From: CAYOFF01 sp964403415
Lineage (GTDB): Bacteria; Patescibacteriota; Gracilibacteria; Absconditabacterales; Absconditicoccaceae
DNA: 64,000 nt
NCBI GenBank assembly: GCA_964403415.1
Contig: CAYOFF010000001.1
Coordinates: forward strand, 248,001 to 312,000
Direction: 5' to 3'
Every line of letters begins with the position of its first letter. Positions within the stretch are counted from its first letter, which is position 1. Shown here one piece after another: positions 51,875 to 62,500 of the stretch. The notes below the pieces were generated by a model. That model ran no database searches, was not told the DNA's origin, and saw only the letters and a list, made by a program, of their open reading frames with translations. The translations under genes were made by a program, and so were the position numbers.

Positions 51875-52486
51875 ATGTGATACTCCAAAGACCATGTACC
51901 TGTGTATACATCGCAGGAGTGATATACCAAAATAGCAAAGAGTTATGGATGATTTCATACCTTCCTCAATGAGCGAGATCGTGGTCTGTATCAGAGATTT
52001 TTGCCTAGAGATTTGCAGGGCCTTGCGTTGCTGGATTTGGGGTGTGGAGATGGGAGAACCGCGTTGTGGTTTGAGAGAAAGTGATTAGCAAAATATGTGG
52101 GCTTGGATGTAGCCGCAGATTTGCTGCGTCGTGCGCCTACGTGGGTTGAAAAAATAGTCTGAGATATGGAACAGCCATTGCCGTTTACATACGACAGCTT
52201 TGATATTGTCATATGTATGTACGCCATCTTACATATTGAGCAGCTTGATGCGTTGTTTGCAGAGGTGCGTCGTGTGTGCAAAGTGGGCGGACGTTTTATT
52301 GTACAACATCATATAGAGAGACGTCCTTATATCCATCATACGGTGGATGGTGAGGCGTTCAAGATTGTGACGTACAACCACAGCTATACAGATCTTGAAC
52401 AAGCTGCAGAAGCGTCATGATGGACGTACGACCTTCTCGAGATTGATGAGCGTCATGGTGGCGGTCGTATCTATTGTTTTTCGTAG
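51875..52486 (+). CDS. class I SAM-dependent methyltransferase
   Basis: 203 residues, stop TAG, several UGA glycines. 'LALLDLGCGDGRTALWFE' is motif I, 'KYVGLDVAADLLRRAP' motif II, 'PLPFTYDSFDIVICMYAILH' motif IV and 'EVRRVCKVGGRFIV' motif V. UbiE/small-molecule type fold; substrate unknown. The ATG at 51875 is the first in frame. Confidence 0.85.
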
Positions 52487-52597
52487 TATATATTATGTGT
52501 CACATACCCCTAGTTGCAGTCGTATGTAAGATGTATATATGTAGTATACGTATACGCACATATAATGTGCTTTCACTTCGTGATGTAATGTGTCTTG

Positions 52598-53140
52598 ATG
52601 TTTGGACTGCCAGATGATCTCGTGGAGCGTATACAGCGTAAAGATGCAGAAGCGTTTAGTGTGTTTTACACCAAGAGTGTAAACCGTTTTTATCGTTATC
52701 TCAAAGCAAACTACTACTTAACAGATGCTGAGAAGGATGATCTTCTGAGTGATTTTTATCTGAAGTGTTGGACCAATATAGATAAGTACGATCCGATGTA
52801 TAGCTTCGAGACATTTGTGCGAACGATGTTTAGAAACTTGCTCAAAGATTATTTCAAAAAAGCCAAAGAAGTGCATCCAGATGAGGATGAACTAATAGAT
52901 GCTGCGTGAGCCTCAGATGATGATGTACTTGCCTTACTTGAGACAGACTTTCAGATGGAAAAAATTCAGCAGGCAATGACGTATTTAGATGGACCATATC
53001 AGGAGGTAATCTTCTTTAAGTTTATAGAAGAAAAGTCATATGAAGAGATTGCTCAGATCTTGGTGATGTGACAAGATGCGGTGAGGCAGAGAGTTTCTAG
53101 GGCACTGAAAAAGCTCAAAGAGTCACTAGACGCTCTGTAG
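52598..53140 (+). CDS. ECF-type sigma factor
   Basis: 180 residues, stop TAG, UGA at 52907 and 53069. Region 2 ('FSVFYTKSVNRFYRYLKANY', 'DLLSDFYLKCWTNIDKYDPM', 'FETFVRTMFRNLLKDYFKKA') and region 4 ('PYQEVIFFKFIEEKSYEEIA', 'VRQRVSRALKKLKESL') are present with a short acidic linker and no region 3. No anti-sigma gene adjoins. It would direct RNA polymerase to alternative promoters. Confidence 0.88.
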
Positions 53141-53173
53141 AAAGCTGTTTACACGCGATATAATAGTTTTTTG

Positions 53174-53356
53174 ATGTGTCAATGATTTGTGTGATTGGCT
53201 GGGTGGTGGGAATATGTGATACGTGGCTTTTGAACTTGTGTTTTGCTGAATTTGGGAAAACAGCTTTGTAGAGCGGTAGAACGTGAGGATCTCTTGCATT
53301 ACCCGTATGAACTACTATTATCTTTTCGTCTTTTATTATTTATCATATTATTCTAA
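53174..53356 (+). CDS. possible 60-residue ORF upstream of HU
   Basis: A UGA-reading frame (ATG 53174, TAA 53354) ends in a TAATG overlap with the HU start. Composition is Leu/Trp-rich without a family. It may simply be the HU leader; low confidence. Confidence 0.2.
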
Positions 53357-53637
53357 TGAGTATGAGCAAGACACAATTAATCGCTGCTATTGCTGCAAAG
53401 CTTGGCGTATCAAAGAGAATGGCTAATGACATGGTTAACGTGTTCATCGAGCAGGTTGTTACTGGTGTTAAGAAGGGTGGAGAGGTTAGATTGCAGGGCT
53501 TCGGTACATTCAAGAAGTCTCACAGAAAGGCAAGAACTGGTGTAAACCCAAGAAATCCAAAAGAAAAGATCAAGATTCCAGCTATGAACGTACCAACATT
53601 CAAGGCAGGAACTGATTTCAAGAAGGCTGTAAGATAA
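53356..53637 (+). CDS. hup: DNA-binding protein HU
   Basis: 93 residues, stop TAA. 'KTQLIAAIAAKLGVSKRMAN', 'VKKGGEVRLQGFGTFKKSHR' and 'RTGVNPRNPKEKIKIPAMNV' with 'PTFKAGTDFKKAV' are the HU fold and its DNA-clasping arm. It compacts the chromosome. No UGA glycine; codons are strongly biased as expected for high expression. Start could also be 53362. Confidence 0.97.
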   Translation: MSMSKTQLIAAIAAKLGVSKRMANDMVNVFIEQVVTGVKKGGEVRLQGFGTFKKSHRKARTGVNPRNPKEKIKIPAMNVPTFKAGTDFKKAVR

Positions 53638-53688
53638 TTTGTGCACGCTTCCGCGTGATCCCATACGAAAGAGTAGTCTTTCAACGAA

Positions 53689-53712
53689 AAGCCCGCCCAG
53701 AACGGGTTTTTT
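53689..53712 (+). terminator. terminator after HU
   Basis: AAGCCCG pairs with CGGGTTTTTT over a short loop. Confidence 0.85.
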
Positions 53713-53783
53713 GTTTTGTTGTTTTTTTCTCCAGTGATGATCCCAATGACGGTCTTAGACTGATTGTATTTTTTCTATAACAG

Positions 53784-53813
53784 AAACAGCCCGCCGGGTT
53801 GCGGCGGGCTGTT
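53784..53813 (-). terminator. GC-rich terminator of the gene at 53845-55305
   Basis: On the minus strand AACAGCCCGCC pairs with GGCGGGCTGTT around a short loop, followed by a T-rich tail. It is more GC-rich than most terminators here. Confidence 0.8.
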
Positions 53814-53844
53814 TGAGAGGTTAGGTGGGTTGGTTTTTTGTTAA

Positions 53845-55305
53845 TTAGTGCTGGCAGAGCCAGAAACGGTATATTAAATCATTCAATGTCTGGGTGTCGG
53901 TTTTATGGTTTTTGCTCTTCTCTAATCGGTTTATGGTCGCGATAATTTCCAGACAGTTATCTTTGATCTCTCTTCCATCCAAATGGCGACGGAAGGATTG
54001 GAGCATTCCTTCGAAATCGGTTTTGACCGTTTTCCAAAACCTTTCCCGAATTTCTACTATCTCGGTGCCGCTCGACTTGAAGAGAAGCTCTTGCGCCACG
54101 TCGGCCGCCTTTTGGGACAGCCTTCCTTCTTGGTTCATTTCGTATATAGTCTCCAGTAAGTTAAGAACGATTAACTGCGTGTCAGACAAATACAACGTGT
54201 CATACCTTTGTATCAGTGACAGTCTCATTTCTTCGAGTTGTGCTATGTCTATGACACCTGCCTCGTCGTGAATGTTAAGGTCGGGGTCCAGGGCAAATTC
54301 TTGGAGATGCTGCTCTTCTTCTCCGGCCCAGTAGCAGTCCCAAAAAGCTGTGATTAGAGGGAATATTTCAGCGTTTGTGGTGTCTTCTGTATGTTGGATT
54401 AGGGATATCAGGATATTCGCACATTGGAAGTCCATCTCCAAGTCGTTCACACTTGGAAAGAATCGCATCAGTGTCCCCTCTACGTCGTGTGCGATTTGAT
54501 GCCAAACATCTGCCTCAATCCGATTGAACGTTTCCGTGTTATTTACGATGGAGTCGTTGTTCAAAGTCAAGAAAGCTAATCGTGCTGATTCAGGTAGAGC
54601 GTTTATTCTCAGCAGTATTTTTATTGTATCCAGTAAGTTTTTGTATCTTTGGAATGCGGAGCTGTCATTTGCCAAAAATGTTCCGAATATGCTTACCTTC
54701 ATGGTTTCGATGTATAAATTAAGACTGTCTGTAAGCGCATGTAACTGAGAAACGTTATTTTGTAGGCTGTCGTCTGTTTTTTGTAGAGAGTCGATTTCGA
54801 GTCGGGTTTGTGCTGCCTCTTGTTCGAGATTATCTACATCGCGGTATTCCAGGATTATTGTATCGATTTGTGCCTTTACCGTTCTAATCATATTTCTCAG
54901 GGCGTCCAGGGAGTCTTGTAATCCATGATTTCTTACTGCGTAAAAAATGAGATTGTTATCTATTCCTTGTGTTTGGATGGCCCAGACATCCGTCCGTATC
55001 TGTTGGGGTACATATAGGAACATTGAGTCCCAGCAGGCGGCTGTGTTTATGGGGACAAAGGTACTATCCCTTGGAAATTCATCGGTCCGGTATTGCTGCA
55101 GCTCTTCTAAGGCGGATAAAGTTATTGCTCGGTCCAAAAACTGAGCCTCAGTGGATTTGTAATCGCCTGTTGGGGGCTTCGTGTAGTCGTAGGGGCAACC
55201 GGCAGTATCTTTTTCTGTGACTTGGGCTGTTATGCCCTGAGATGTGAAAAAAAAGGCCAGGAAAAAAATGCTAATGAAGACGGGTACTTTTTTTAATAAG
55301 TTCAT
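53845..55305 (-). CDS. secreted coiled-coil protein of Bacteroidota appearance
   Basis: 486 residues, stop TAA. Sec signal peptide ending 'FFTSQGITAQ', a form common in Bacteroidota. The mature part is helical with a heptad stretch (~130-200: 'QIDTIILEYRDVDNLEQEAA', 'LEIDSLQKTDDSLQNNVSQL') and many Asp, Glu and Gln. No domain recognised. All of its roughly 13 Gly codons are GGN, and its base composition differs from neighbours, so it may have been acquired from a standard-code donor. It is isolated between terminators. Confidence 0.75.
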   Translation of the reverse strand: MNLLKKVPVFISIFFLAFFFTSQGITAQVTEKDTAGCPYDYTKPPTGDYKSTEAQFLDRAITLSALEELQQYRTDEFPRDSTFVPINTAACWDSMFLYVPQQIRTDVWAIQTQGIDNNLIFYAVRNHGLQDSLDALRNMIRTVKAQIDTIILEYRDVDNLEQEAAQTRLEIDSLQKTDDSLQNNVSQLHALTDSLNLYIETMKVSIFGTFLANDSSAFQRYKNLLDTIKILLRINALPESARLAFLTLNNDSIVNNTETFNRIEADVWHQIAHDVEGTLMRFFPSVNDLEMDFQCANILISLIQHTEDTTNAEIFPLITAFWDCYWAGEEEQHLQEFALDPDLNIHDEAGVIDIAQLEEMRLSLIQRYDTLYLSDTQLIVLNLLETIYEMNQEGRLSQKAADVAQELLFKSSGTEIVEIRERFWKTVKTDFEGMLQSFRRHLDGREIKDNCLEIIATINRLEKSKNHKTDTQTLNDLIYRFWLCQH

Positions 55306-55484
55306 ACGTGTGGTACGATTGTTTAGTTTATGTAATTTTTTGAACCTCCCTTATATCTAAATACCCGCAAATGTCAATATGTGCTTGTCTGATGATTTAG
55401 TGATGCTGTCTTTTTTGTTGCTCTTCTTGCAACCTTGCCGTGGTTTGTTACAATGCGCGGAGTATTTAGTTGTGTATCGTAGTC

Positions 55485-56834
55485 ATGCTTAGTGGACTCA
55501 TGAATTATCTGAGAGAGACAGGACTGTATCGTCTTTGGAAGCTTGGGAAAGCGCGTTTGGCGGTGATGCTGTATGGCGATCCGTCGCGTGATATGGTGGT
55601 GATCGGTGTGACGGGAACTGACGGGAAAACGACGACGTGTAGGATGTTGCACCATGTATTGCAATCATTTGGGAAGAAGACGATTGTGATTGGTACGACA
55701 GGCGTGAAGATTGGCGATACGGAGATAGAAGGGATCGTCAAGATGACCTCATATGATCCTATGGATCTACAGCGTTTGCTAGCGAGGGCAAGAGATGAGG
55801 GCTGTACGCATGCTGTGCTTGAGGTATCGTCGCATGGGCTTGTGCAAGAGAGATTTTTGGGTATTTCGTTTACGGCGGCGGCGTTGACTAATATTACGCC
55901 GGAGCATCTCGACTATCACAAGACGATGGCGGCGTATGCGGAGGCGAAGAAAAAACTGTTCCGTCTTGTCGAACAAAATGTGCATGCCTTACATACTATA
56001 GCAGTACTTCCGCTTGATAATACGTATGCGAGACAGTGGATGGAACAGATCCATGTGGATCGTATGATCGATTATAGTGCGGTGTCAGATGCGACACTCT
56101 GTGCACGCGATATCAGGGAGCATCTGACGCATACTACAGCTACCATCGAGACGATGTGAAAATCATATCAGCTTGAGCTTCCGCTTGTATGAAAATTTAA
56201 TGTAGCGAATTGTCTGGCGGTGATTGGCATATGTATGGGATTGGAACTTCCTATAGAAGAAGCTATTGCTCATCTCAAAACGATGCAACCGGTTCAAGGA
56301 AGACAGCATCTATTGCAGCACAATGGTGTGACATATGTAATTGATTTTGCTCATACGCCCAATGGTTTGGAAGTAATGCTTCAGTGGTTGCGTGCTTGTC
56401 AGGGAGAACTTATGTCAGCTGTGGAGCAGCAGAACGGGTTGTCAGAACGTACGACATCTGGTCGTTTATGGTGTCTTTTTGGAGCACCATGAGAGAGAGA
56501 CGTAGCCAAGAGGCCCGAGATGGGTAAAGTAGTCGAGAGATATGCAGATATGATTGTGCTGACGGATGATGATGCAGCATGAGAAAATAGACGAAAAATC
56601 TTGGGTGATGTGAAAGCATGAATATCTAGGGAGCAGGGCGTAGATTTTTTTGTGATTCCGGAGAGAAGAGAGGCTATCAGATTTGTGGTTGATCATGTGC
56701 AACCTGGAGATCTTGTTTTACTGGCTGGGAAGTGACATGAGTCTGTTTTGGTTACAAATTTTGGTAAAGTCCCTTGGGGTGAGGCGGCAGTATTGGCAGA
56801 AGAGCTTAAGAGCAAGGAGTCAGTAACTGCGTAG
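55485..56834 (+). CDS. MurE-like Mur ligase
   Basis: 449 residues, stop TAG. ATP loop 'VIGVTGTDGKTTTCRMLHHV', 'KMTSYDPMDLQRLLARARDE', 'VLEVSSHGLVQERFLGISF', 'NITPEHLDYHKTMAAYAEAK', 'YVIDFAHTPNGLEVMLQWL' and 'VQPGDLVLLAGKGHE' are MurE blocks. The usual DNPR substrate motif is replaced by 'LTDDDAAGENRRKI', so the third amino acid cannot be predicted. It would add the third stem-peptide residue to UDP-MurNAc-dipeptide. UGA glycines appear mainly in the C-terminal half. Confidence 0.85.
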
Positions 56835-56904
56835 ATATTTATACCTACGGGAATACATCGCCTGTAAGGGTGGGGATATATATTTTTAGATTTGGAGATA
56901 TAAG

Positions 56905-57255
56905 ATGAGTTTTTCGTTACGTTTGGGAGAAAATAACATGCCAGAGTCGGGTGATGTTGCGGTAGGGGTTGAAGAGGAAGCGTGAGCGTGATTTGATGGT
57001 CTGGTGCGTCATATTCAGCAAGCATTGGAGAATAATTTGCGTGATAGAAATAGTGATTTCTGTACGACGCATGTACGAAATGGTCGTGAGTATGTGCCTA
57101 TTGAACCCATACTAAAGCCGTATCATGTTGTGTGACCTTCTGCAAAAGTATTGCATACGACGGTGCCAGAAACATTTTCGTGACATTATTTATTTATAGA
57201 AGTGGGAAGAGAACTTATTAGGGTATTTTTGGCATTACGTCCCGGAAAAAATTAG
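56905..57255 (+). CDS. small acidic hypothetical protein
   Basis: 116 residues, stop TAG, UGA glycines near 56989, 56995, 57136 and 57181. Acidic N-terminus, then 'QQALENNLRDRNSDFCTTHV' and 'EVGRELIRVFLALRPGKN'. No family recognised. It lies 70 nt after the MurE-like gene on the same strand. Confidence 0.5.
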
Positions 57256-57369
57256 TCTTGTTAAGAATATTTAACAACGTCATTTCTCTTGATTCTCTTG
57301 TTGTTTGTGGTTTCATATGTATGGTTTGTCTCAGAGCTCTATCTGTAACACAAATCATAAAATACTACC

Positions 57370-57762
57370 ATGAAAAAAATTTCATTTAAAACAATCTCGT
57401 CTTTATTTTCCCCGAAATCAAATACTTCACAAGACCTTGAAGCAACGCTGACGGCTCGTGTGAGAAGCTGTGTTTCTTCATCGATAGGTGCCTACGGTAT
57501 GGTGAGTAATATGGAAGACTTCAAACCATCAGGAGAGTCGTTGTGGACGGTTGTGAAGTTTCGTCTTTATGGGATACGTATGAGCTACGACGATTTTCAC
57601 AAAATGAAAGGCGCATTGAGAGAGGCACTTGGGAAGTTACATCCAAGTGAACGGTACACTATGGATTGCACGAGTATGTATGGCAAGGGATATGTGGGTG
57701 ATTCTGAATTGAGTATATACATTACTCGGTATAAAAATAACTGAAGAAACGCGAGTTTGTAA
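57370..57762 (+). CDS. small hypothetical protein, stop ambiguous
   Basis: 124 residues to the TGA at 57742, or 130 to the TAA at 57760. The extension is only six residues and does not enter the downstream terminator, so both readings are possible. Compact alpha-beta composition ('KPSGESLWTVVKFRLYGIRM', 'REALGKLHPSERYTMDCTSM'). None of its Gly codons before 57742 is UGA. No family recognised. Confidence 0.5.
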
Positions 57763-57782
57763 CCGTCTTTAATGTTTTTTTA

Positions 57783-57814
57783 CCCGCAAGGAGCTTGCTC
57801 TTGGCGGGATTTTG
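57783..57814 (+). terminator. terminator
   Basis: CCCGC-AAG-GAGC pairs with GCTC-TT-GCGGG, then a T-rich tail. Confidence 0.8.
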
Positions 57815-57923
57815 TGTTATATTTGGTTTTACGCTTTGAATTTTTGAAGGTATTTTTATAGTGTGAGGGAAGTACTTGTGTTTGTGTACCCGTGCGCGGT
57901 TTTAGTGGTCGTCAGTATGTAGA

Positions 57924-58685
57924 ATGTCAAAACGTCTCGAGCAATATATCGAACAGGTGCGTGATCAGATGGAAGGACAGCGGGCTGGCTTGTTTTCTTC
58001 TGTGTTTCGTGGGAGTGGTATGGAGATAGCGGACTTTAGGCAGCGACAGCCAGGAGATCAACAAAAAGCAGTCAACCGAAGACTTTCAGCAAAACATGAT
58101 GCACTATGGGTCAATCAGTACGAGGCAGATCGTACAATGGACGTAGAGTTGTTTTTGGATATTAATCAGAATCGAGCAGTGGGGGATCGCAAAGAAAATG
58201 TCGACATGGTGATTGCGATGCTGACGGATTTTTTGGTGTATGCTAAGAAGAGGCAGTTGCGCTGCAGTATATCGTGGCGGCATCGTGGAGTCTACCGTGT
58301 ATGGCATCGAAGATATGATGTGCAGCAGGTAATGCATATTTTTCAGACGCTGCTTGCAGATGTAGAGGAGATAAAACGCCTAAGAAATAGTGCGGGATTT
58401 TTGAGGTCTGCGTCAAGGGAGTATATCTCACATTTGTATCCCTACCTGGAGCGTGCAGCAGAAGAGAGAAAGAGACGCGTGTGTGTGCTGTGGAGTGATT
58501 TTTTGGGATGGACAGAGCAGGAAACGTTGTTGGTGACATATTTGCGTGAGCAGCATACGATTCTGGTAGGTATACGTTTGCCAGTATCAGAAAATATAGG
58601 TGCTAATTATGATGGTCGAACTAGAGATGTAAGTGCGGTAGACGCAAATCCTCCGATAGCTATGGTTGAACTTGGTATTTCTTAG
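57924..58685 (+). CDS. DUF58 protein (MoxR-associated)
   Basis: 253 residues, stop TAG. 'SSVFRGSGMEIADFRQRQPG' and 'DQQKAVNRRLSAKHDALWVN' correspond to the DUF58 core F-x-G-x-G-x-E-F-x-D-x-R...GD-x-R-x-I-x-W. A von Willebrand-A-like fold follows. DUF58 proteins usually pair with a MoxR AAA ATPase in stress or metal-centre maturation; no moxR is adjacent. No UGA glycine. Confidence 0.85.
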   Translation: MSKRLEQYIEQVRDQMEGQRAGLFSSVFRGSGMEIADFRQRQPGDQQKAVNRRLSAKHDALWVNQYEADRTMDVELFLDINQNRAVGDRKENVDMVIAMLTDFLVYAKKRQLRCSISWRHRGVYRVWHRRYDVQQVMHIFQTLLADVEEIKRLRNSAGFLRSASREYISHLYPYLERAAEERKRRVCVLWSDFLGWTEQETLLVTYLREQHTILVGIRLPVSENIGANYDGRTRDVSAVDANPPIAMVELGIS

Positions 58686-58689
58686 ATGC

Positions 58690-58783
58690 AAAAACCTCTT
58701 GCAATATTTCTGATTGTTTCTATAATAGCACCACCTGTGTACAGGTGCTACATCTGTATGTGGGTTCATAATAGAGGTTTTTT
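58690..58783 (+). terminator. compound stem-loop terminator before clpB
   Basis: A long-range AAAACCTCT/AGAGGTTTT stem encloses an internal AGCACC...GGTGCT hairpin with ACCTGT/ACAGGT inside it, followed by T. Two nested stems make it unlike the simple hairpins elsewhere; it could also be a leader structure controlling clpB. Confidence 0.6.
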
Positions 58784-58831
58784 GGTAATAAAGAACGCTA
58801 TCTATATTTATTTTGTAGTGTTTACACCACT

Positions 58832-61513
58832 ATGAGTACACTCTGAAACTATACGCCAAAGGCGGAAGAACTGCTGCAGCAAGCAGCGCAGCTGGCATTG
58901 CAGCAGGGGACGACGCAAGTGATGAGCTGGCATGTTTTGCTGGTTATGATTCAGCTGAAGCAAAATATAGGATATACCATTTTAAAACAACTTGCGGGCG
59001 TCTGATTGGGTGAGCTCGAAAAGCTTTTACAAGAGAAAGCGGAGAGCTCACCAAAACTTTCATGAAACGATGTGACGTTTCATGACGCATTGAAGAAGGC
59101 AATGCTCCAGGCTCCTGGTTTGGCAGGGCAGAAGCCTGTGGGTCCAGAACATCTTCTTCTGGCAATCCTCAAAAACGATACCGACGTACAGCAGATCACG
59201 GCTTCGTATGGTGTGACTCCGGTAGCTGTCGAGACGCTTGTGCGTGAGCTTGCTGCGGGAAAGGAGATCCAGACAGAAGATGAAAAATACGAAGATATGC
59301 TTGCAGAAATCAAAGACTATATCAGAGATCTAACAGAGCTTGCCTCTTCTGGAAAGATGGATCCGATTATCGGTCGTGATGATGAGATTAGGCGTACGAT
59401 GCAAATTCTTTCGAGAAGAATCAAAAATAATGCGGTGTTGGTTTGAGATCCTGGTGTGTGAAAGACAGCTATTGTTGAGTGACTTGCGCAGAGAATTATC
59501 AAGTGAGAAGTCCCAGATACCTTGAGAGACAAAAAAATTATTGAACTTGATATGTGATCGCTGATGGCAGGAGCAAAATATCGTGGAGAGTTTGAGGAGA
59601 GATTGAAAATGATTTTGAAGGTCTTGGAGAAATCTGAGGGACGTATGATTTTGTTTATCGATGAAATTCATACGATCGTGGGAGCATGAAAGGCAGAAGG
59701 TTCTATGGATATGGGAAATATGATGAAGCCAGCACTTGCACGTGGAACACTGCGTGTGATTGGTGCCACGACGTTGGGTGAGTATCGCAAACATATCGAA
59801 AAAGACCCTGCTCTCGAGCGTAGATTTCAGCCGGTAGTAGTAGACGAGCCGACGCGTGATGATGCGATTGCGATCCTCAGAGGTATCAAGGCAAACTACG
59901 AACGTCATCATGGCGTGAAGATAAGTGATGCCGCAGTAGTGGCTGCTGTAGATCTTGGTATCAAATATATAGCAGATAGATATATGCCTGATAAGGCAAT
60001 AGATCTGCTGGATGAGGCGAGCGCATCCGTAAAGATGTGAATTGTTTCAGAGCCAGAAGAAATGACAAAACTGCAGAGGCATATTAGGCAGCTTGAGATT
60101 GAAAAACAAGCGTTGGCTATTGAGCTTAAAGAAAAACATGATGACAAAAAAGCTCAGAGAGTTAGTGCCATAGAGCAACAGCTTGCAGGACTTCAGGAGC
60201 AGTACGCAACTTTCAAGGCAGAGTGGGATCGTGAAAGAGGGCTTATTGTAAAGCAAAAAGACCTCAAAGAGCAGATTGCTCAAGCGGAACATGAAGCAGA
60301 TGTTGCACTTGCGCAGTCCGACTACAACAAAGTTGCTGAACTGAAGTATGCACGTATTCCTGGGCTCCAGAAAGAACTTACGACCCTTGAGGAAGATATC
60401 GACAAGGCAAGAGAAGCAGGCAATCTGCTTATCAAAGACCAAGTCGATCCAGCTGATATTGCTGCTATTATTAGTAAATGGACGGGAATCCCTGTGAGCA
60501 AACTTGTGCAGTCTGATAGAGAAAAACTTACGCACTTGGAAGATCATCTCAAAGAAAGGGTTGTCGGTCAGGATCAGGCAGTTGAAGCGGTAGCACATGC
60601 TATTCGTAGAGCAAGGGCTGGTATCAATGACCCCAAGAGGCCTATTGGGTCGTTTATTTTTGCAGGACCTACGGGAGTAGGTAAAACAGAACTTGCAAAA
60701 TCGCTTGCTGCGTTTTTGTTTGATGATGAGAAATCCATGATCCGCATTGATATGTCGGAATATATGGAGAAACACGCTGTTGCTAAGCTTATTTGATCAC
60801 CACCGGGATATGTGGGCTATGATGAAGGCGGCCAACTCACGGATGCGGTGAGAAGAAAACCGTACTCTGTAGTGCTGTTTGATGAGATAGAAAAAGCTCA
60901 TCCTGATGTGTTCAATTTACTTTTGCAGATTTTGGATGATGGCCGTCTCACGGATAGCAAAGGACGTGTCGTTAGCTTCAAGAATACGATAGTGATTATG
61001 ACGACGAATTTGTGAAGTGATCGTATTGCAGCACTCGCTGAACAAGAAGCGACAACATCACCAAAAGCATCATCATCATCTCGTAAGAAATCCTCAAGCA
61101 ATGGAATAGCGGACGTTTCTCTTGTATCACGCGCAGCCGTTGAGAAAGAGGTAATGCATCTGATTGCGACACATTTCCGTCCTGAGTTTGTGAATCGTGT
61201 GGATGAGATTGTTGTTTTTAATCCTCTTGGAGAAGCGCTGAATCGTCAGATTGTGGAAATTCAATTACGTCAGTATGAGCAGCTACTCAAACAGGAAAAA
61301 GATATTACGCTTCGCGTAGATACAGCTGCCAAAGATCGGATTGCACATGTAGGTTTTGACCCTGTCTACGGCGCAAGACCTCTCAAAAGAGCTATTCAAA
61401 AACATGTTTTGGATCGTCTGGCGCTGGCGCTTATCAACGACGAAATCCAAGAGTGACAGCAGGTAGACATTACGGTACAGGATGATCATATCACTTTACA
61501 ACCTTCTAGATAA
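58832..61513 (+). CDS. clpB: AAA+ disaggregase ClpB
   Basis: 893 residues, stop TAA, about 20 UGA glycines. N domain (~1-150), NBD1 with Walker A 'VGDPGVGKTAIVEGLA' in which Gly205 and the loop Gly are UGA, 'FIDEIHTIVGAG', the coiled-coil M domain (~410-530), NBD2 with 'IFAGPTGVGKTELAKSLAAF', 'LFDEIEKAHPDVFNLLLQIL' and 'FRPEFVNRVDEIVVF'. It rescues aggregated proteins with DnaK. A Ser-rich insert ('SPKASSSSRKKSSSNG') interrupts NBD2 after the TTNLGS sensor segment. The long M domain separates it from ClpC. Confidence 0.95.
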
Positions 61514-61597
61514 TCGAACTCACGTCTTGCTCTTTTTCTTTGCGAGGAAATCAGTATACACACTTCGATGGCATACGTGCCACGTAGTTGTTGATGT

Positions 61598-61637
61598 ATC
61601 CCGATCTCTTGATGAGGTCGGGATATCTGTTTTTTTG
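61598..61637 (+). terminator. terminator after clpB
   Basis: ATCCCGA-CTC pairs with GAG-TCGGGAT, then ATCTG and seven T. Confidence 0.85.
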
Positions 61638-61745
61638 AGAGGATATTATCTATGCATTTAAATCTTCTCTCAAAATATAACATATCGGACGCATCGAGCT
61701 ACGTATGTAGAGGGTCTTTATATAAAACACTAACCAACAAAATAC

Positions 61746-62432
61746 ATGAAAAAAAGAATGAACTATGCGTTCATAGATAATGAAAACGTAAACCTTTCGA
61801 TACAGAGTCAATGATGGAAAATAGACTGGGCAAAATTGAGAAAGCGGCTTGAAAAAGAACATAACGTCTGAGTAGCATATATGTTTATGGGGTATATGCC
61901 TGAGAGTCAGGAGATGTATAATTTTTTCCAAACACTCGGATATACGCTTATTTTTAAGCCTATGACTGGTGTCGCCGCTGGTAATCCTAAGTGAAATACG
62001 GATGCTGAGCTCGTACTCCAGGCAATGATTGATATCAAGGCGTATGACCAAGCGGTGATTATTAGTGGAGATGGAGATTTTGCATGTCTTGTGAGATATC
62101 TCTATAGTCAATGAAAACTAGACTCGCTCATTGTTCCCAACAAGAGAAGATACTCAGAACTCCTCAAACATGCCGCTAAGGAAAAAATTCATAGTCTTAG
62201 CCCCTACAAGCGTCAGCTTGCATATGTGACGAGGAAACGTACACCCAAAGCGCAGACGTCTCCAGATCCTATCTCCAAAGATACTATTTCCAGAAATTTT
62301 GTATCCAAAGACTCTGTATCCAAAGACTCTATGTCGAAGGATTCTATGTCCAAGGAAAAACTTCCCACACATCTTGGCAAAAAACCACAGGTGAATACCA
62401 AAGATCTTTCCAAAAAACATACGTCTGAGTAG
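61746..62432 (+). CDS. NYN-domain nuclease (LabA/DUF88 family) with repetitive tail
   Basis: 228 residues, stop TAG. PIN-like NYN fold: 'MNYAFIDNENVNLSIQSQGW' (first Asp/Asn), 'GNTDAELVLQAMIDI' (Asp), 'QAVIISGDGDFACLVRYLYS' (SGDGDF). These acidic residues would bind Mg2+ for RNA cleavage. The last ~60 residues are basic and contain SKDS-type repeats (see repeat entry), probably an RNA-binding tail. UGA glycines at 61818, 61869, 61992 and 62112. Confidence 0.85.
62268..62352 (+). repeat. short in-frame tandem repeat in the NYN protein tail
   Basis: A 15-nt unit close to TCCAAAGACTCTGTA occurs about five times with drift, encoding successive S-K-D-(S/T)-(V/M/I) units. The drift between copies indicates an old duplication rather than a recent one. 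Confidence 0.7.
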
Positions 62433-62500
62433 TCAGTATGATGCTGTTTGGATCGATGATACTGTTTAGAATATAGAGTATTTAGGATATATATACGGTG

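Noticed and set aside
62268..62352. Repeat as a CRISPR or mobile-element remnant
   Set aside because: The repeats are in frame, multiple of 15 nt, and encode a charged tail of the NYN protein.
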